Below, in pieces: positions 1 to 11,934 of a DNA stretch of 64,000 nt. The notes below the pieces were generated by a model. The model was not told the origin of the DNA. It saw nothing but the letters and a program-made list of their open reading frames with translations, and did not search any database. The stretch is from NCBI GenBank assembly GCA_036426205.1, contig WSYH01000662.1, positions 62,001 through 126,000 on the forward strand, given 5' to 3'. This DNA comes from Ascaphus truei (lineage: Eukaryota; Chordata; Amphibia; Anura; Ascaphidae). Made by a program: the position numbers and the translations under genes. Within the stretch, counting starts at the first letter, position 1; each line of letters opens with the position of its first letter.

Positions 1-1240
1 GCCTGTAATCACACCAATGCTTTGTACATCTTATATGTTGCAATGTATGTTATTAGTAATGCTGTACATTATTAGTAAAGATTACTTTAGCATTCTCACA
101 TGTGTATGTATAAGTCACACATCTGTGTTGATGTGACCTACATGTAACAAGTGTCAAACTGTTAACATAAACCCAGTAGTGTCTCTAATTTTAGTGTCAT
201 TTTGCATTACTAATTTCAGCCAATGAAAATGTTGTTAATATAGTTGTCATGTAATTCATGTCACTTCATCATTATTATGATGATCATTTACAAGTAGTCT
301 CAACATATGAACGTCAATCACGTGCACATTTGCATAGGCACACTTTTCAATACAACTGTTTGTGTCGGTATCAATTTGTGTATTATGCATGTATAACACC
401 GTCAAATGATAACATCAGCTTTATTATGGTAGCTTATATCATCATATTCACTTTACTATGTATGTGTTGAACGTTTAATAAACACAGAAAAATACAGTTA
501 GTTTGCTACAAGAAATATACACATAAACGTAATTGTTTACATGATGTTGACCTAATATTTATAACTGCATGCATTGTAGTTGACCACTACATCTTGCCAA
601 TAACATTCTTTGCAGCAGTCCCAAACCATTTTAACAACATTCCCATGTTACAAGAAATGTTTTACATTAAATGGCTAGTTGGTTGTAAGTCTCCTTTACA
701 TAGTTTCTACATTTATACGTTCCATTACACAATATACTACACAAATGTTTGTTCAGAGTGGGAATGGTTGTTATATATAAAACAGACCATGCCATATAAT
801 GTTAGTACTAAATAAAGAACACACATTAAATTTTCTAACTGCACTGTTTAGCAACATCATTATGTTAATTATGTGCTTATGCAATATAGGCATAATTGGA
901 TCACATTTTGTATTGTTATTTAATATGCGCAATATCAAATATCTAAATAGTTCCATATGTAGTATATTAGTCGGTCGCTCCTCCTCACAATCATCTCATA
1001 TAACGTTAGACTCTTCTGAAATGATACATTGATCCCATTGAATCTTCACCGACATCTCTGAAAAACAGCAAACACATTATGGTCAAAGATGGCACCTTAA
1101 TATATGTGTAGCCGTGACAACGCCTTACACATCTCTATACTGTATGATTGTGTATATCCACGCGTTAATCACTTATATGTTAGAACTACAAGGTTATAAC
1201 TAAACATCATTATTGATCATTTTGTTAATTGTGTTGCACG
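1..1240. other. AT-rich non-coding stretch
   Basis: I see no gene here. The short readings on both strands lack family motifs, splice context and biased composition. The base composition is strongly AT-rich with no clear terminal repeats. Confidence 0.5.
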
Positions 1241-1639
1241 CATAACTATGTATATGAACTGTCCGTTGGCTGTATACTTAAAAATGTGCGCGCACATCTT
1301 ACTGTGCGCACGCACTTCACGCTTGGGTCGACAAAGTGTTAGCGCATGCGCAAAACAATGCGTACATTGTGCGTTCAATACATGTTGTAAATACCATTAA
1401 CCATATAATATTTATTTCAAATCCAATTAAGGCGAAACTACATTCGTTCTAAATGCGTACATCTCTAATCTTTTTAAACAGACATGTGTGGATGGAAAGC
1501 ACGGCCGATCACACAATGCGCAAATCCAATACGTGTGACGTCATGTTATGCCAGCGTGAAGCGCACGCAAACACTCCTCCCACAGAATTAACATTGGGCT
1601 AACGCACAGTGCACGCCCACAAACACAGACGCGCACGCA

Positions 1640-1864
1640 TTACACAGTGCAGTGACCGTAACTATAACAAACCGACACAGCCAATAGGCTTTGACGCACG
1701 CACATCGGTTGGGGGCGGGCCTTACATCCGTAATCCTTTTTAAGGACGCCTTCATAGATCTGGCCCACGTTGGCTTTGTTTTCTTGAGTTGATATGATCG
1801 CCTCTGCAATCATTACTTTATACGCTTTGTGTGGATGCATGTTTAGAAGTACATCCTCAGCCAT
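1640..1864 (-). pseudogene. Forkhead-like domain fragment
   Basis: A 74-codon minus-strand reading contains a helix like the start of a forkhead domain (AYKVMIAEAIIST) followed by a second helix (VGQIYEGVLKK), in the order and spacing of forkhead helices 1 and 2. The recognition helix and wing are missing because the similarity stops near residue 50. A CpG-rich block just upstream in the window (about 1,425-1,480) resembles a block at 45,665-45,745 in the BEN/forkhead transposon. Both have a short 'gtacatctct' motif and then 'ctttttaa' plus 'acag'. This suggests a remnant of a related element, but no terminal repeat was found. A chance helix match remains possible. Confidence 0.4.
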
Positions 1865-1929
1865 TGCAGCGTCTCAAATAATGTGAGTGGAGTTGCACGT
1901 TCTCTCTTGAGAATGTGAAACGAGGTAAA

Positions 1930-2853
1930 TGTTATCTGTTTTGTGGCTTTCTACTCAAGGCCAAAAAAAAAGTTACATGTTTCACTCTTTTTTGCAAACA
2001 CCAATTCCATTGTGTAGAAATAATTGGCAGACATTTGTGGTTTCTGATAGCCATTTCACTGTGAAAGTCAATTTAAGGTTGTTTTATCTTCATTCTCAAA
2101 ACAAGTGTCTTATTTTCATTAAATAACAATGTGGGTGAGTACAAAAACAGTGTTGGCATTATGAAAATAGTGCTTACACAGACATATAATGAGATATACA
2201 CACAGCTGCTAATGTTTTTTTGTGAATGCTTTTTTCCTACATTTCCCTGTGTATGTTTCTGTCTGGTTAACTCCCTGTGTGTGTCACAGATTTTAACTAT
2301 GTGTGTATATGTAGAGATTATCATCAACACATATACATATGTATATTGTACAATATATATATGTCTCTATAACCAATATTTACATATTTGTGTATATAAC
2401 TGTATTTAAAGGCTTATATGTAAACAGGGTTTTTTATATTTCTCTGACTATTTGAAATGGTTACATATTACAGGGTTACTATGTTTGAGGGCCTACTACA
2501 TTCAGCTGTGTCGAATTTAGATTTACCATCAAACAAGGCCTTTTGTTAGTTTATAAGGCCTGTAGTGTTAGAACCTATAATACATCTATTTAATCCAGTT
2601 GTACAATGAACATATTTATGCCACTAAGTAGGCCTTGTATGAAACCTATTTAAATGGTGATCAACATGAGTGAATTATGTTATTAATATTAATTTTAGGC
2701 ACATAGTGTTATAGGCTCAGATTATGTATATTTCACTAACATTAGGCCTTTATAATTATAATACTGTGTTTTAACAAGGAAGAATCAAGTGAATGTTGTG
2801 AGAAAAAAAAAATACCCGTTTAGATAGTTAAAATATATAACTATATATATATA

Positions 2854-2921
<68 letters not shown>

Positions 2922-3400
2922 CTATTAGTGTGTGTACATATATCCCTACATACTACATATATATTACTAAACATTCACAGATATTGGATTGAAACCAGTA
3001 CTCATACATGATGAAAGGACAACGTTAAGAAGGTTCAAGCAAGGTGAAGGTAAGTAATATGTAACACTTCATCCTGCTCTACACGGACAATAAAGATGTT
3101 AGCAGTTAAATAGATGTTTGATTTAAGTTGCATGTGAATAATATTGACATGCAATTACTAGCTTAAATACCTATGAAACACACCCAAATACAATGTTTTG
3201 CAGCCAAGTGAATTGCAGCTTCTCCAAACATAGCAACTGGGTAATGTTGGACCATTAATGAACAGATGATTAATACATAAATATAAATAAAAATATTCAT
3301 TCATTAGGACTGTTAATTTTTCCAAACCTTCACGTGTACAAGGACATACTTGAATGTTTGGAAACAACAGGTCTTCATCATACATACAATATTAATTAGA
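1930..3400. other. Non-coding AT-rich stretch
   Basis: Apart from the TA microsatellite inside it, I see nothing I can name. Short readings on both strands look like chance open frames in AT-rich DNA. Confidence 0.5.
2842..2919. repeat. (TA)n microsatellite
   Basis: Almost uninterrupted TA dinucleotides, with one short 'ac' interruption near the left end. Confidence 0.95.
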
Positions 3401-3456
3401 TAATCTAAAGCGAACAAAACAAGGCCAAATACAGATATAGTTAATTATAACATTTA

Positions 3457-4538
3457 TTATTTTTTTTCCTTTTGAGACCGAGTCACAGGCCTGCTTGTTG
3501 TCTCTTGGATTTTTCTTTTCCGTTTGGCTACAACTTTAAGCACAACAGAGCCACTTTGACTGGCCTGTGGCACTTCAGGGGCACGGCTTGCGGCCTGTGG
3601 CACTTCAGAGGCAGGGCTTGTGTCCAGTGAGTGTTCACGGCCAGAGCTTGTGTCCAGTGAGTGCTCACGGCCAGGGCTTGTGTCCAGTGACTGTTCACGG
3701 GCAGGGCTTGTGTCCAGTGACTGTTCACGGGCAGGGCTTGTGGCCAGTGACTGTTCACGGGCAGGGCTTGTGGCCAGTGACTGTTCACAGGCAGGGCTTG
3801 TGGCCAGTGACTGTTCACGGGCAGGGCTTGTGGTCAGTGACTGTTCACGGGCAGGGCTTGTGGCCAGTGACACTTGTGCACTGTGTACCAACTTGTTCAC
3901 AACTGATGCTTGCTCCGTTTCTTGTTTGAGTTTTTTGGTTTGTGTCCAAAAACTGGTCAGTAGTAACTGCTTGTGCATTTTTGTTTTTGGCTCGTCCTTT
4001 GTAGGTGTCAGTTCCAGATTTTCTACAGATGGCAGCGGTAGGATGTTGTCAGGAACATGCAGAGAACTTTCAGCTACTTTACCGGTAACATCCCGACCTG
4101 GGGAATGAACATCAGATGACTGGGGTGAAAAAGTAGTAGCATGTAAACATCCATACTCTGATGGTGTGAAGCTGAATGGATGTGCTGCTGTAGTCATTCT
4201 CAAGTGATTATCTTGAGTTAGCTGAATAACTATTGCTTCTAATGACGTGTTATTTTTTTGCATTTGTTTAGGCACTTCAATGAACACTCTATGGAGATGT
4301 GACAATTGTGATATCGTTTCTTCCTGCAGTGATATCATCCTTTTGTGCACTGACATCAGATCTGAATGGCGACAATTTTCTGCTTCAACAATTATTTCTT
4401 CAGAAGCTACTATTGCAGCGTATGTGCTAGTTGCTGTAGGAATAGCCTGTGTAACTCTTTGAATGGGAACCTCGTCATGGTCACTTGATTGCATTTCTGT
4501 GTCTTTGGCGGCATCATCATCATGATTATCATCATGTG
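3457..4538 (-). pseudogene. Harbinger-type MYB-like protein, exon 4 (C-terminal)
   Basis: Last coding exon of a minus-strand, four-exon gene. It follows a clean acceptor (TTTTTAG at about 4,539-4,545) in phase with exon 3. It starts with an acidic run (AHDDNHDDDAAKD), then a region with heptad-like leucines and isoleucines (roughly residues 50-110 of the exon), and ends in a basic tail (KRKRKIQ, then RSQKEKK) before TAA. Between these lies a 30-bp coding minisatellite of the pattern SLATSPAREQ. The layout of acidic linker, oligomerising middle and basic tail fits the DNA-binding partner protein of PIF/Harbinger transposons. No Harbinger nuclease is visible nearby. Exon 2 is frameshifted, so the gene as a whole is probably dead. 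Confidence 0.65.
3612..3870 (-). repeat. 30-bp coding minisatellite
   Basis: About nine tandem 30-bp units, each coding for a variant of SLATSPAREQ on the minus strand. Units differ by a few substitutions (SLATSP, SLDTSP, SLTTSP). The exact multiple of three keeps the frame, so copy number could change without breaking the reading. Confidence 0.9.
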
Positions 4539-4905
4539 CTAAAAATAAATGTACACAATGAAATGGCATGTTAATCTGAGCTGTTTTACTATGTAATTAT
4601 ACACTGTGATAACTAACACCTAACATGTTTTCATACGTTTTATAACGTCACATTAAAATGTACCTTGACTTACGAATTCTGTTTGGACTCAGTGTGAAAT
4701 AAGAATGAATGAAAAGTTGTTCAAAACTCACAACTCCTACATGATACTTAACATCACAAACACAATACATGTTGTGTAAAAAAAAATCATTTTCACTGAC
4801 AGTAAGTAATCCTATTTAAATAACATGTGCAAAACAAATAATTAACTTTTTTAACCTAACATATAGAAGTGAACATATTATATTTTATGCACCTCATACA
4901 CTTAC

Positions 4906-4983
4906 CTTCCAGGTGTGATGAGCTACATGACCCAGGTGAAGACACTTGTTCCATCTCAGGTGACACATGTCCTCCAGGAGCAA
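4906..4983 (-). pseudogene. Harbinger-type MYB-like protein, exon 3
   Basis: A 78-bp exon too short for simple open-frame searches. On the minus strand an acceptor (TATATAG) precedes a reading of VAPGGHVSPEMEQVSSPGSC and onward, and a strong donor (GAAG|GTAAGTG) follows. Its phase joins exon 2 upstream and the acidic start of exon 4 downstream without a break. The proline/serine/glutamate-rich content is typical of the linker between the MYB-like domain and the acidic region in this transposon-protein family. Confidence 0.65.
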
Positions 4984-6069
4984 CTATATAGAACAATAAC
5001 ATCAGTTGTTAATTGACATGTGAAAATATTGAAGATAGAGTTACTGTATGTTGAGTTTTTATGGCTAACTAACAGCATCAGTTCCTGAACTGAAAATGTG
5101 TGTGGCAAAGTGAACATAAATATTTGTAATGACAATGTACATGCCAGTGTACTTAGGGCTTTTTAGTTCTGTAACATACAACAAATTATGTTTATGCAGT
5201 AATGCGTTAGGATAATATAATTAATATTGGGCATACACTGCATATGTTGTGTACTCATATCACAATAATAATGTACATAGCTATCATGAGATGAACTTTC
5301 ACAATGCTTATCATTAAGAAAGTCATATTGGAAAAGTAATATTTTTTGTTAGAGGATATGTGTGGTACATTAATAGAAGCTGTTGCACGGCTGAATGTGG
5401 CTGCCACTCAACAACACAACACATGCTGTGTGTGATAATGTGTTGTTGATATCAGTTGAACTATAGATCTGAGTGAACGAATGTGTGACGTACGGTTTCA
5501 TAGCTAATGGCTTGTTGGGTGATTTAGTACCTAGAGTGAACCTTTCAAATGACTGTGATTACCTTCTGTTTTGTTAGTCAGATTGTAAGAACGGTAGTCC
5601 CTCCCCCAAAAACAGTAATCAACCAGACCTTTCAATTACTTGAAGCAGGTGAAAATGGTGTCAACAAAGTTGACCATAACATGACCCTGTTATTTGGCTG
5701 TGTGCTGAACCCCACCCCCTCTGTTGGCGTGTATGCTGTGATTACATATTAATTGCAGCTGCTTTAACACAATGGTAGATGAGCAAAATATTACTCTGAA
5801 GTGTGCAAGCTATGAACACAATGACATAATATATGCGACGTGTGCCTCATTATGATGTCTGTATATGATATGAAGCAAAAAAGGACCTTTTAATAAACCT
5901 CAACACATTTGTTAGTGCAAGTGATGTTTGTTGGCCGTTTCATGTAATATATTAGATGCATGATTTGAAGAGGCAGTAATGTCGTGTTTGTAGGAGTTAA
6001 ATAAATAAAAAAACACATTAATATTATATATATATATATGTTCTGCACCAGTACCTAGTAATATTTTCT

Positions 6070-6175
6070 CATTAGCATGTCTTCCACATGTGTGCTACCC
6101 TGTTGTTCCCCATAATCGTCCACCATAAATTGCTTCCACTGCAGCAAAGGATTGTGGGAATTGACATGCAAATGA
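6070..6175 (+). repeat. Fragment of the hammerhead-associated repeat
   Basis: About 100 bp similar to the 410-420-bp tandem repeat at 57,789-58,860. Shared landmarks are 'cttccactgca', 'ggattctgggaa'-like sequence and 'gacatgcaaatgagcac'. The ribozyme part is absent. It lies in intron 2 of the MYB-like gene. Confidence 0.7.
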
Positions 6176-6246
6176 GCACGCAATGCCACGTGGTATATTA
6201 TTTACTGCTTTTAGTATGATTACAACTTATATGTATATTTAGTTTA

Positions 6247-6248
<2 letters not shown>

Positions 6249-6326
<78 letters not shown>
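6249..6326. repeat. (TA)n(GA)n microsatellite
   Basis: A run of TA dinucleotides passes directly into GA dinucleotides, then into short GACA units. Confidence 0.95.
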
Positions 6327-6330
<4 letters not shown>

Positions 6331-6450
6331 CAGACATATATACATATATAGATGTAGGTATGCTTATATTGGGAAGAAAGTACAAATAGCAGCGGAAATG
6401 TGTAACATAACTGTAAGCAACGACACGCCTAGTACAGTAACATTTCTCAC

Positions 6451-6746
6451 CTGCTGGAAATTGTGAGGAATAAATTCCGATGTCCCTGTCACCGGGCAAA
6501 CCCTCCACGACGACGGGAAGTAATTTTTCACGAAGCAGCTCCTCCAATGGAGTTAAGATGAGACGTTGTGCTGGCGGCCCACCTCCAGTGGCAGAAGTTG
6601 GTCTTGTATTTTCTTTTTTAATTTAGCCCTAATATCATCAAATCTCTTGCGACAATTCAGCTTGTCCCTGACCCGATTCCCACAAGCATTCACACCAATT
6701 ATTATTTTGTCCCACATTTCTTTTTTGCTTGATGAACTTGTCCGCA
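6451..6746 (-). pseudogene. Harbinger-type MYB-like protein, exon 2 (frameshifted)
   Basis: The exon has a good acceptor (TTTCTAG) and donor (CAG|GTGAGA). It completes the MYB/SANT-like DNA-binding domain begun in exon 1: KKEMWDKIIIGVNACGN followed by a basic helix (CRKRFDDIRAKLKKK). Near 6,605-6,620 the frame is broken by one base. Without a frame change the protein stops at about 6,556. In the neighbouring frame the exon continues through a GGGPPAQRLILTPLEELL segment to the donor, which is typical of this family just after the MYB domain. This lesion is the main reason to call the gene a pseudogene. Confidence 0.7.
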
Positions 6747-7097
6747 CTAGAAATACATACAAAATATATGACGTTAATTCATAATAATACAACCACCAGT
6801 TTCCTACACTGCTAGCTGTTCCAAGAGATAGCAAACATGCTGGTTTAGGTGTAATATGTGAAGCACATGAGAATTCACTTCTAAACCTATACATGTAAGG
6901 AAGCTTGCATTAATATTGTATGTAGTTAGCGTAAATTGAACGCCTGAGTTTTCTTGCCGTTGTAACGCATGATAAAAAGATGTGTTTCAACAATAATTAA
7001 CATTGATAGATATTATGGACCCATATTTGCATATTAACAAAACTCACATGACCTAGGATCACATGTATTTGAAGAATGAATGGAAAGGTACACTTAC

Positions 7098-7539
7098 CTA
7101 CTAAATGTCCATACAGACTGTCATAGTGCTCCAGAATCCCATTGACAAGAGCTGTATTTTCCTGGTCATTGAAGCGAGGATTACGTGGATGCTCCACACG
7201 TTTCTTCCAAGCACGTTTAGGCTCAGAGCTTGCCTGCTGCTGACTGGACTCTCCTTGTTCCAATGGAAGAGACTCCAAAAGCTGGCCACCAGCAAGCACG
7301 CCACCACCAGACACCCCATCAGCAACTGAGCCACCAGCAGCACTCGCACTCCCAGCAACAGTACTCGCACTCCCAGCAACAGCACTCACACTCCCAGCAA
7401 CAGCACTCACACTCCCAGCAACAGCACTTGCACTCCTAGCAACATCACTCCCCTGAACAGTACGTTCACTCCGACGCGTACTCACACGAGTAGCACTACC
7501 ACTCACACCAGCATCAATCTTCCCACGCTTTGCGGGCAT
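7098..7539 (-). pseudogene. Harbinger-type MYB-like protein, exon 1 (N-terminal)
   Basis: The proposed start is MPAKRGK at 7,539 because it opens directly into basic, low-complexity sequence; the upstream in-frame part is hydrophobic and unlike the family. A serine/alanine/valine repeat (AVAGS units) is encoded by an imperfect minisatellite at about 7,335-7,440. The exon ends with the first helix of the MYB/SANT-like domain (NPRFNDQENTALVNGILEHY) at a perfect donor (GTAAGT). The tryptophan and the rest of the domain follow in exon 2. Proteins of this kind bind the subterminal DNA of Harbinger transposons and carry the nuclease to the nucleus. Confidence 0.7.
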
Positions 7540-7710
7540 ACTTATAGCACTCACAAAAAACAGAAAACAAATGTACAGCAAATCACACGAAACACTTCCA
7601 CATACAAAACAAGACAAAGATGTAAACAAAACAACAAAGGACAAAGCTCTCACAATACACAACAAGTCTCTCAGTCAATATGCAAATATTAAATCGCCCA
7701 GCTCTGTGCG

Positions 7711-7985
7711 TCTCTCTCTCTCTCACTCCCAACAACACAGAGAATGATTAACAGTACACGTTGCCTTTAAATATGGCGCGCTATCCAATACATGCTTGCT
7801 TCGCCTGATTCAGCAAGAATTTTGATTGGCTAACCTAACAGCACCCCGCCATGCACGCCGATACACCTGTGTGTGATCGGCAAATCATCGTGAGAGTGGG
7901 CGGAATGGTTTTCGGCTTGATTCTGAAGGGATTCGGCATACGGAGAGGGAAAATCGCCAATAACATGGCTAATCGGTAAGCTTGC
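7711..7985 (-). promoter_or_regulatory. Putative promoter region of the MYB-like gene
   Basis: Upstream of exon 1 on the minus strand lies a TATA-like TATTTAAAGG (7,764-7,773), a TC-rich tract (about 7,711-7,726) and a more GC-rich block up to about 7,985. No matching terminal repeat was found on the other side of the gene, so the element boundary is unknown. Confidence 0.3.
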
Positions 7986-8039
7986 CGATTTCACATTTTC
8001 GTCGCTTACTGCATGAGGCCCCTAGTCTGAGTGTAGCGA

Positions 8040-8216
8040 ATATAGCACTAAGATGCTAAGGTATTTACAACAAAGTTTCACTGTTTGCACCTTCTATTTT
8101 ATACAAAAGAGTATGGAAATGTACCCCTTACCACCCCTTTTTATTGTTGTATCCTACCCTTCCCCATCCTAATTATAATTTGTAAAAATCAATAAAAATC
8201 TAAGTTTAAAAAAAAA
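8040..8216 (+). mobile_element. LINE 3' end with poly-A tail
   Basis: Sequence typical of an L1-superfamily 3' UTR: C-rich stretches, then 'aatcaataaaaatct' and a run of A at about 8,206-8,230. No coding part is left. Confidence 0.45.
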
Positions 8217-8229
8217 CAAAAAACGAAAA

Positions 8230-9405
8230 AAACATTTGTTAAAGATGCAATCCCCCATAGTAGATAATTTTTTTAACATTTTTATTTTTCTAAAGAACCT
8301 ATTTTGGAAGGGATCGGACAGGGCAAGATATATTTAATTTAACGTTAATTTTCCTGGCACATAAAAAAGTCTATAGTATATATTGGAAACTGGGGCATCC
8401 CCAAAGCTAGGAATAGCTTGAGATTCAGAAAAAAAAAATTCCAAAAATGGGAGGATTGCTGCTTTAATTATAGAACAAGTCAGTTTTACAGTCTATTTAA
8501 ATCAGTTTAGAGTACATATATTGTCAAATATTTAAATAGAATAACTTTCACGTCTGTTTAAAGTTATGTAGTTTAGAGATTGTTTTTAATATCTTTGAGC
8601 ACTTTCTTAAATACTTGCTAATTAATCTGGTATAATTAAATTCCTTTCTGTGCTCATTTTAGCTGTGTGAATAGTTCCCAGCTTGCTTAGAAACACAATG
8701 TGTGGGTAATGCTAGCAGAGAACAAGCCTTCAGGTATATCTTGATTGGTAGAGCATGTAATTGAAAACAGAAAGCTGAATTGGAACTGAAAGTGGGGTAA
8801 AAGAGAGGCCTTGGGAAATTATATTTCACATTGCAAAAAATAACCAAGCTCAATAGAAATTTTTTACAATGTGTCAAAAACTCTTTTGTCAATGAATGCA
8901 AAGAAAGATACCACTTGTTCATTTTAAGTTGTATTTCCATTACAGTTAATTAGAGTGGGTTGAGATTTTGCATATTTAGATAATATTTGACAATAACAGT
9001 CACATTATTTTCTCATAATGTCATGCATTAATTAATTAAAGGTGTTACTTTTTAATTGTATATGTATAAAAGCCTAATGTAGTTCTTCATTGGTTTTACA
9101 CAAAAGAGACAGGCTAACAACGAGAAGATGAATTAACCAGATACCATACAGTGCTATTTACATTAACAGTACATGCACACAGCAACAGTCTATCTGATAA
9201 TCATAAGGGGTAGAGTTGGTGGTAGGAAGCTACTGAACCACAAGAAATATGATTTTCCCTTTAGAATTACTGCTTCACCTTTACGATACAATATGTCAAT
9301 ACTTAAGACAGAAACTGTTTGTCCCTATAGTATTTAAATATATCTGCAGGGGTTGTAAAAAAAAAATAAGAACATCATTTGAACTTTTCTTGTGCTCTTA
9401 ATATA

Positions 9406-9458
<53 letters not shown>

Positions 9459-10940
9459 AGTTACAGTATTTTTGTCTGCAAAACAATTTATTAAATGATT
9501 TATTATTGCTCCAGTTACAGCTGAAACAACCTGAAATAAAAAATACAAAAATAGTGAACAAGCAGAACTGCTGCTTTAAACAATTGGATTATTTAATGAA
9601 ATATATTACTTTTGATAATTGTTAATGTTGCACGTATGTGGCATTTTTATTGCTTTTATTGATGTGAAAACATGTCACAATATATCCTAATTTAATACTA
9701 ATTTTCCATAAGACTAAATGGTAACCGTAATGCATTTACAGAATGTCATGCCAATATGGACCATTACAGAGGTCAGATTCATATATTTTCATGAATATTT
9801 ATTTATTATTTTTATATTGGTTCAATGAAATGTCTCAGTGTGCAAAGAATACAGATATATGTATTTCTGGGACAATGAGTGTGCTAGTACTGAGACATTT
9901 TTAAAACACAATTTGCTATGAGAGTAAAACACTTGAAAAAAAGTTGTATAGTAAACTTAACCTTTACATTTTGCATTGCAAAATGAAGAGATTGTTGCAG
10001 CATTTGTCTAATTTTTTAAGAAATGTTTTGCTTTACTTACGGCTTTGGAATGATGGGAATTTTATGTTATTGATAGAACAAAATTCTCTTCTGGACTCAT
10101 TAGTGAACTCTGCTATGAAATGCTGAGTAGCAGTTTCTTAAATGTGGCGATATTTTATTATGTACCATAAAAAAAAATATTTTCACAGCTCTTGCTGTAC
10201 CGATTCAGTGGATAAAAATACATGCTGGATGTTAACTCATAATGTACATAACTAATGTCGGTTATTCATAATCCAATTCTTTTCTCAAAACACTATGAAG
10301 TATCTTTTTCTTATAATTTAAGTGATTGGGGGAATCCTTAATATCCCTATACCTAGTTCTCTTATAAATCTGAGAAAAAAAATATATCTTAAAAGTCACT
10401 GTATTTTATTTATAACACTGTACATATTGCAGCTTGATATAATCTTGTCATTGCCAGCACCAGAATGGGTCAGTTTTAGATACAGTGCCCAACTCATTTG
10501 TACTTTTTAAGGTTACCTACATTATTAACAAATAATGTAATTACAACCAATTCTTAGGGGACGTTTAAGAAAATTGTTAATGATAATAGTTGCTGCTGGG
10601 GTGTTACCATACATACAAATGCAACAACAACATCATAACATCACATGTTGCGGCACGTTTTAGATTTGTTTTTCAGATATTTGCGACTGGCAAAAATCTT
10701 GCTGATACCACAAACTTTGCCTAAAAAACTGCAAATATCTTACTCATAAATCATCTTTCACTCCATGGTTCTCCACAAAGAAGGTTATGTTGTGTAAAAT
10801 TTTAGCAAAGCTTACAACAATTGTAAGTTTTACACATTCACATGAAAATCAATAGGTATGAATTGTTGGCCTTGTGAATTGACAAATATTATTCAGCCAA
10901 ACAGTTTACAGTATTACAAATTAATTAAAGTTTTAAAGGA
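8230..10940. other. Non-coding AT-rich stretch
   Basis: No gene or recognisable transposon was found, apart from the TA microsatellite at 9,408-9,455. The open frames are short and AT-rich on both strands. Confidence 0.5.
9408..9455. repeat. (TA)n microsatellite
   Basis: About 24 uninterrupted TA units. Confidence 0.95.
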
Positions 10941-10943
10941 AGT

Positions 10944-11930
10944 TTTTTTTCTCCAAATTGTTTTATTAGGCAATTATACAGTATACATACATTGTACAAT
11001 ATATACAGCCTAATAAAAAAACAATTTAGTTTTAGGGGGAAGAGTAGCAAAAATAATTGCCATAGAAAAGAGGCCTTTCAAGAAGAAAGAAGGCTAGAAA
11101 AAGAAAAGGGAAAAGAGGGAGAGGAGTGGAGGGGAGGGGGGCGGGAAGATACCCTCCCCGGCCGCCGAGTATCTAAATGTATTAATTTAAATTTGAGGTC
11201 AAAGTGACATGGTCCTCCTTTTCTAAAAATTCTATGTCCATATTGGATATATAGGGGTTGGACTTCCCTTATAAAATGATCCAGTGTTCCCAGACTTTAT
11301 AGAAAGCTGTTATATTTTGCTTAAGGAGAGCAGTTAGCTTTTCCATGAGCATCACCTCATTGATCTTCTTTTTTATCATTCTTTTGGAGGGGGTTGTTAA
11401 TTTCTTCCAAGAGGCCGCTATTACGCATCTCAACGCTGTGAGAATGAAGGAGATTAATTTCCTGACTGGTCGGTCAATTTCTTTCATTGGCCTGGCCAGT
11501 AGGTAGCTCAGTGGATCAATAGCTATTTCGAGGTCGGTGGCCTCTTTTATTAAAGTTTGAACCGTGACCCAATATTTTTTAATTTCTGGACATGTCCACC
11601 AAATGTGGGCCATATCTCCCTTTTGTCCACAGCCTCTACAACAGAGGTCGGATGCCAGAGGGTAGATTTGTTGTAATCTCACTGGAGTGAGATACCAGTA
11701 GAATAAAATTTTGTTGATGTTCTCCTTCGTTGTGGTACATATGGAAGTTCCTGAGGCTGCTTCCCAAATATCTTCCCAGTCCTCTCGGTCAATACTTATA
11801 TTAAAATCTGCGGCCCACTTGAGCATATAGTCATGATTTGGAGGGTCCGCTGATATCTCCAATTCAGCGTAAATTTTTGATATTAGACCTTTTTGATCAG
11901 TACTGACTCTACTGTACATAGTTTCTCAAA
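10944..11930 (-). mobile_element. 5'-truncated L1-superfamily LINE (ORF2 C-terminus)
   Basis: The 217-codon minus-strand reading at 11,269-11,919 matches the C-terminal part of L1-type ORF2. It contains the Cys/His cluster (CCRGCGQKGDMAHIWWTCP: C-x2-C, H, C) and a following helix (LTALRCVIAASWKK). The reverse transcriptase is missing. The 3' UTR runs to a T-run at about 10,944-10,951, which would be the poly-A end on the minus strand. A similar C-terminus is present in the L1 at 26-31.9 kb and in the interrupted L1 at 44.4-50.3 kb. Confidence 0.8.
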
Positions 11931-11934
11931 CTTA

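Noticed and set aside
3567..4108. Long plus-strand readings with G/L/V/C-rich repeats
   Set aside because: They are shadows of the 30-bp coding minisatellite in the minus-strand exon.
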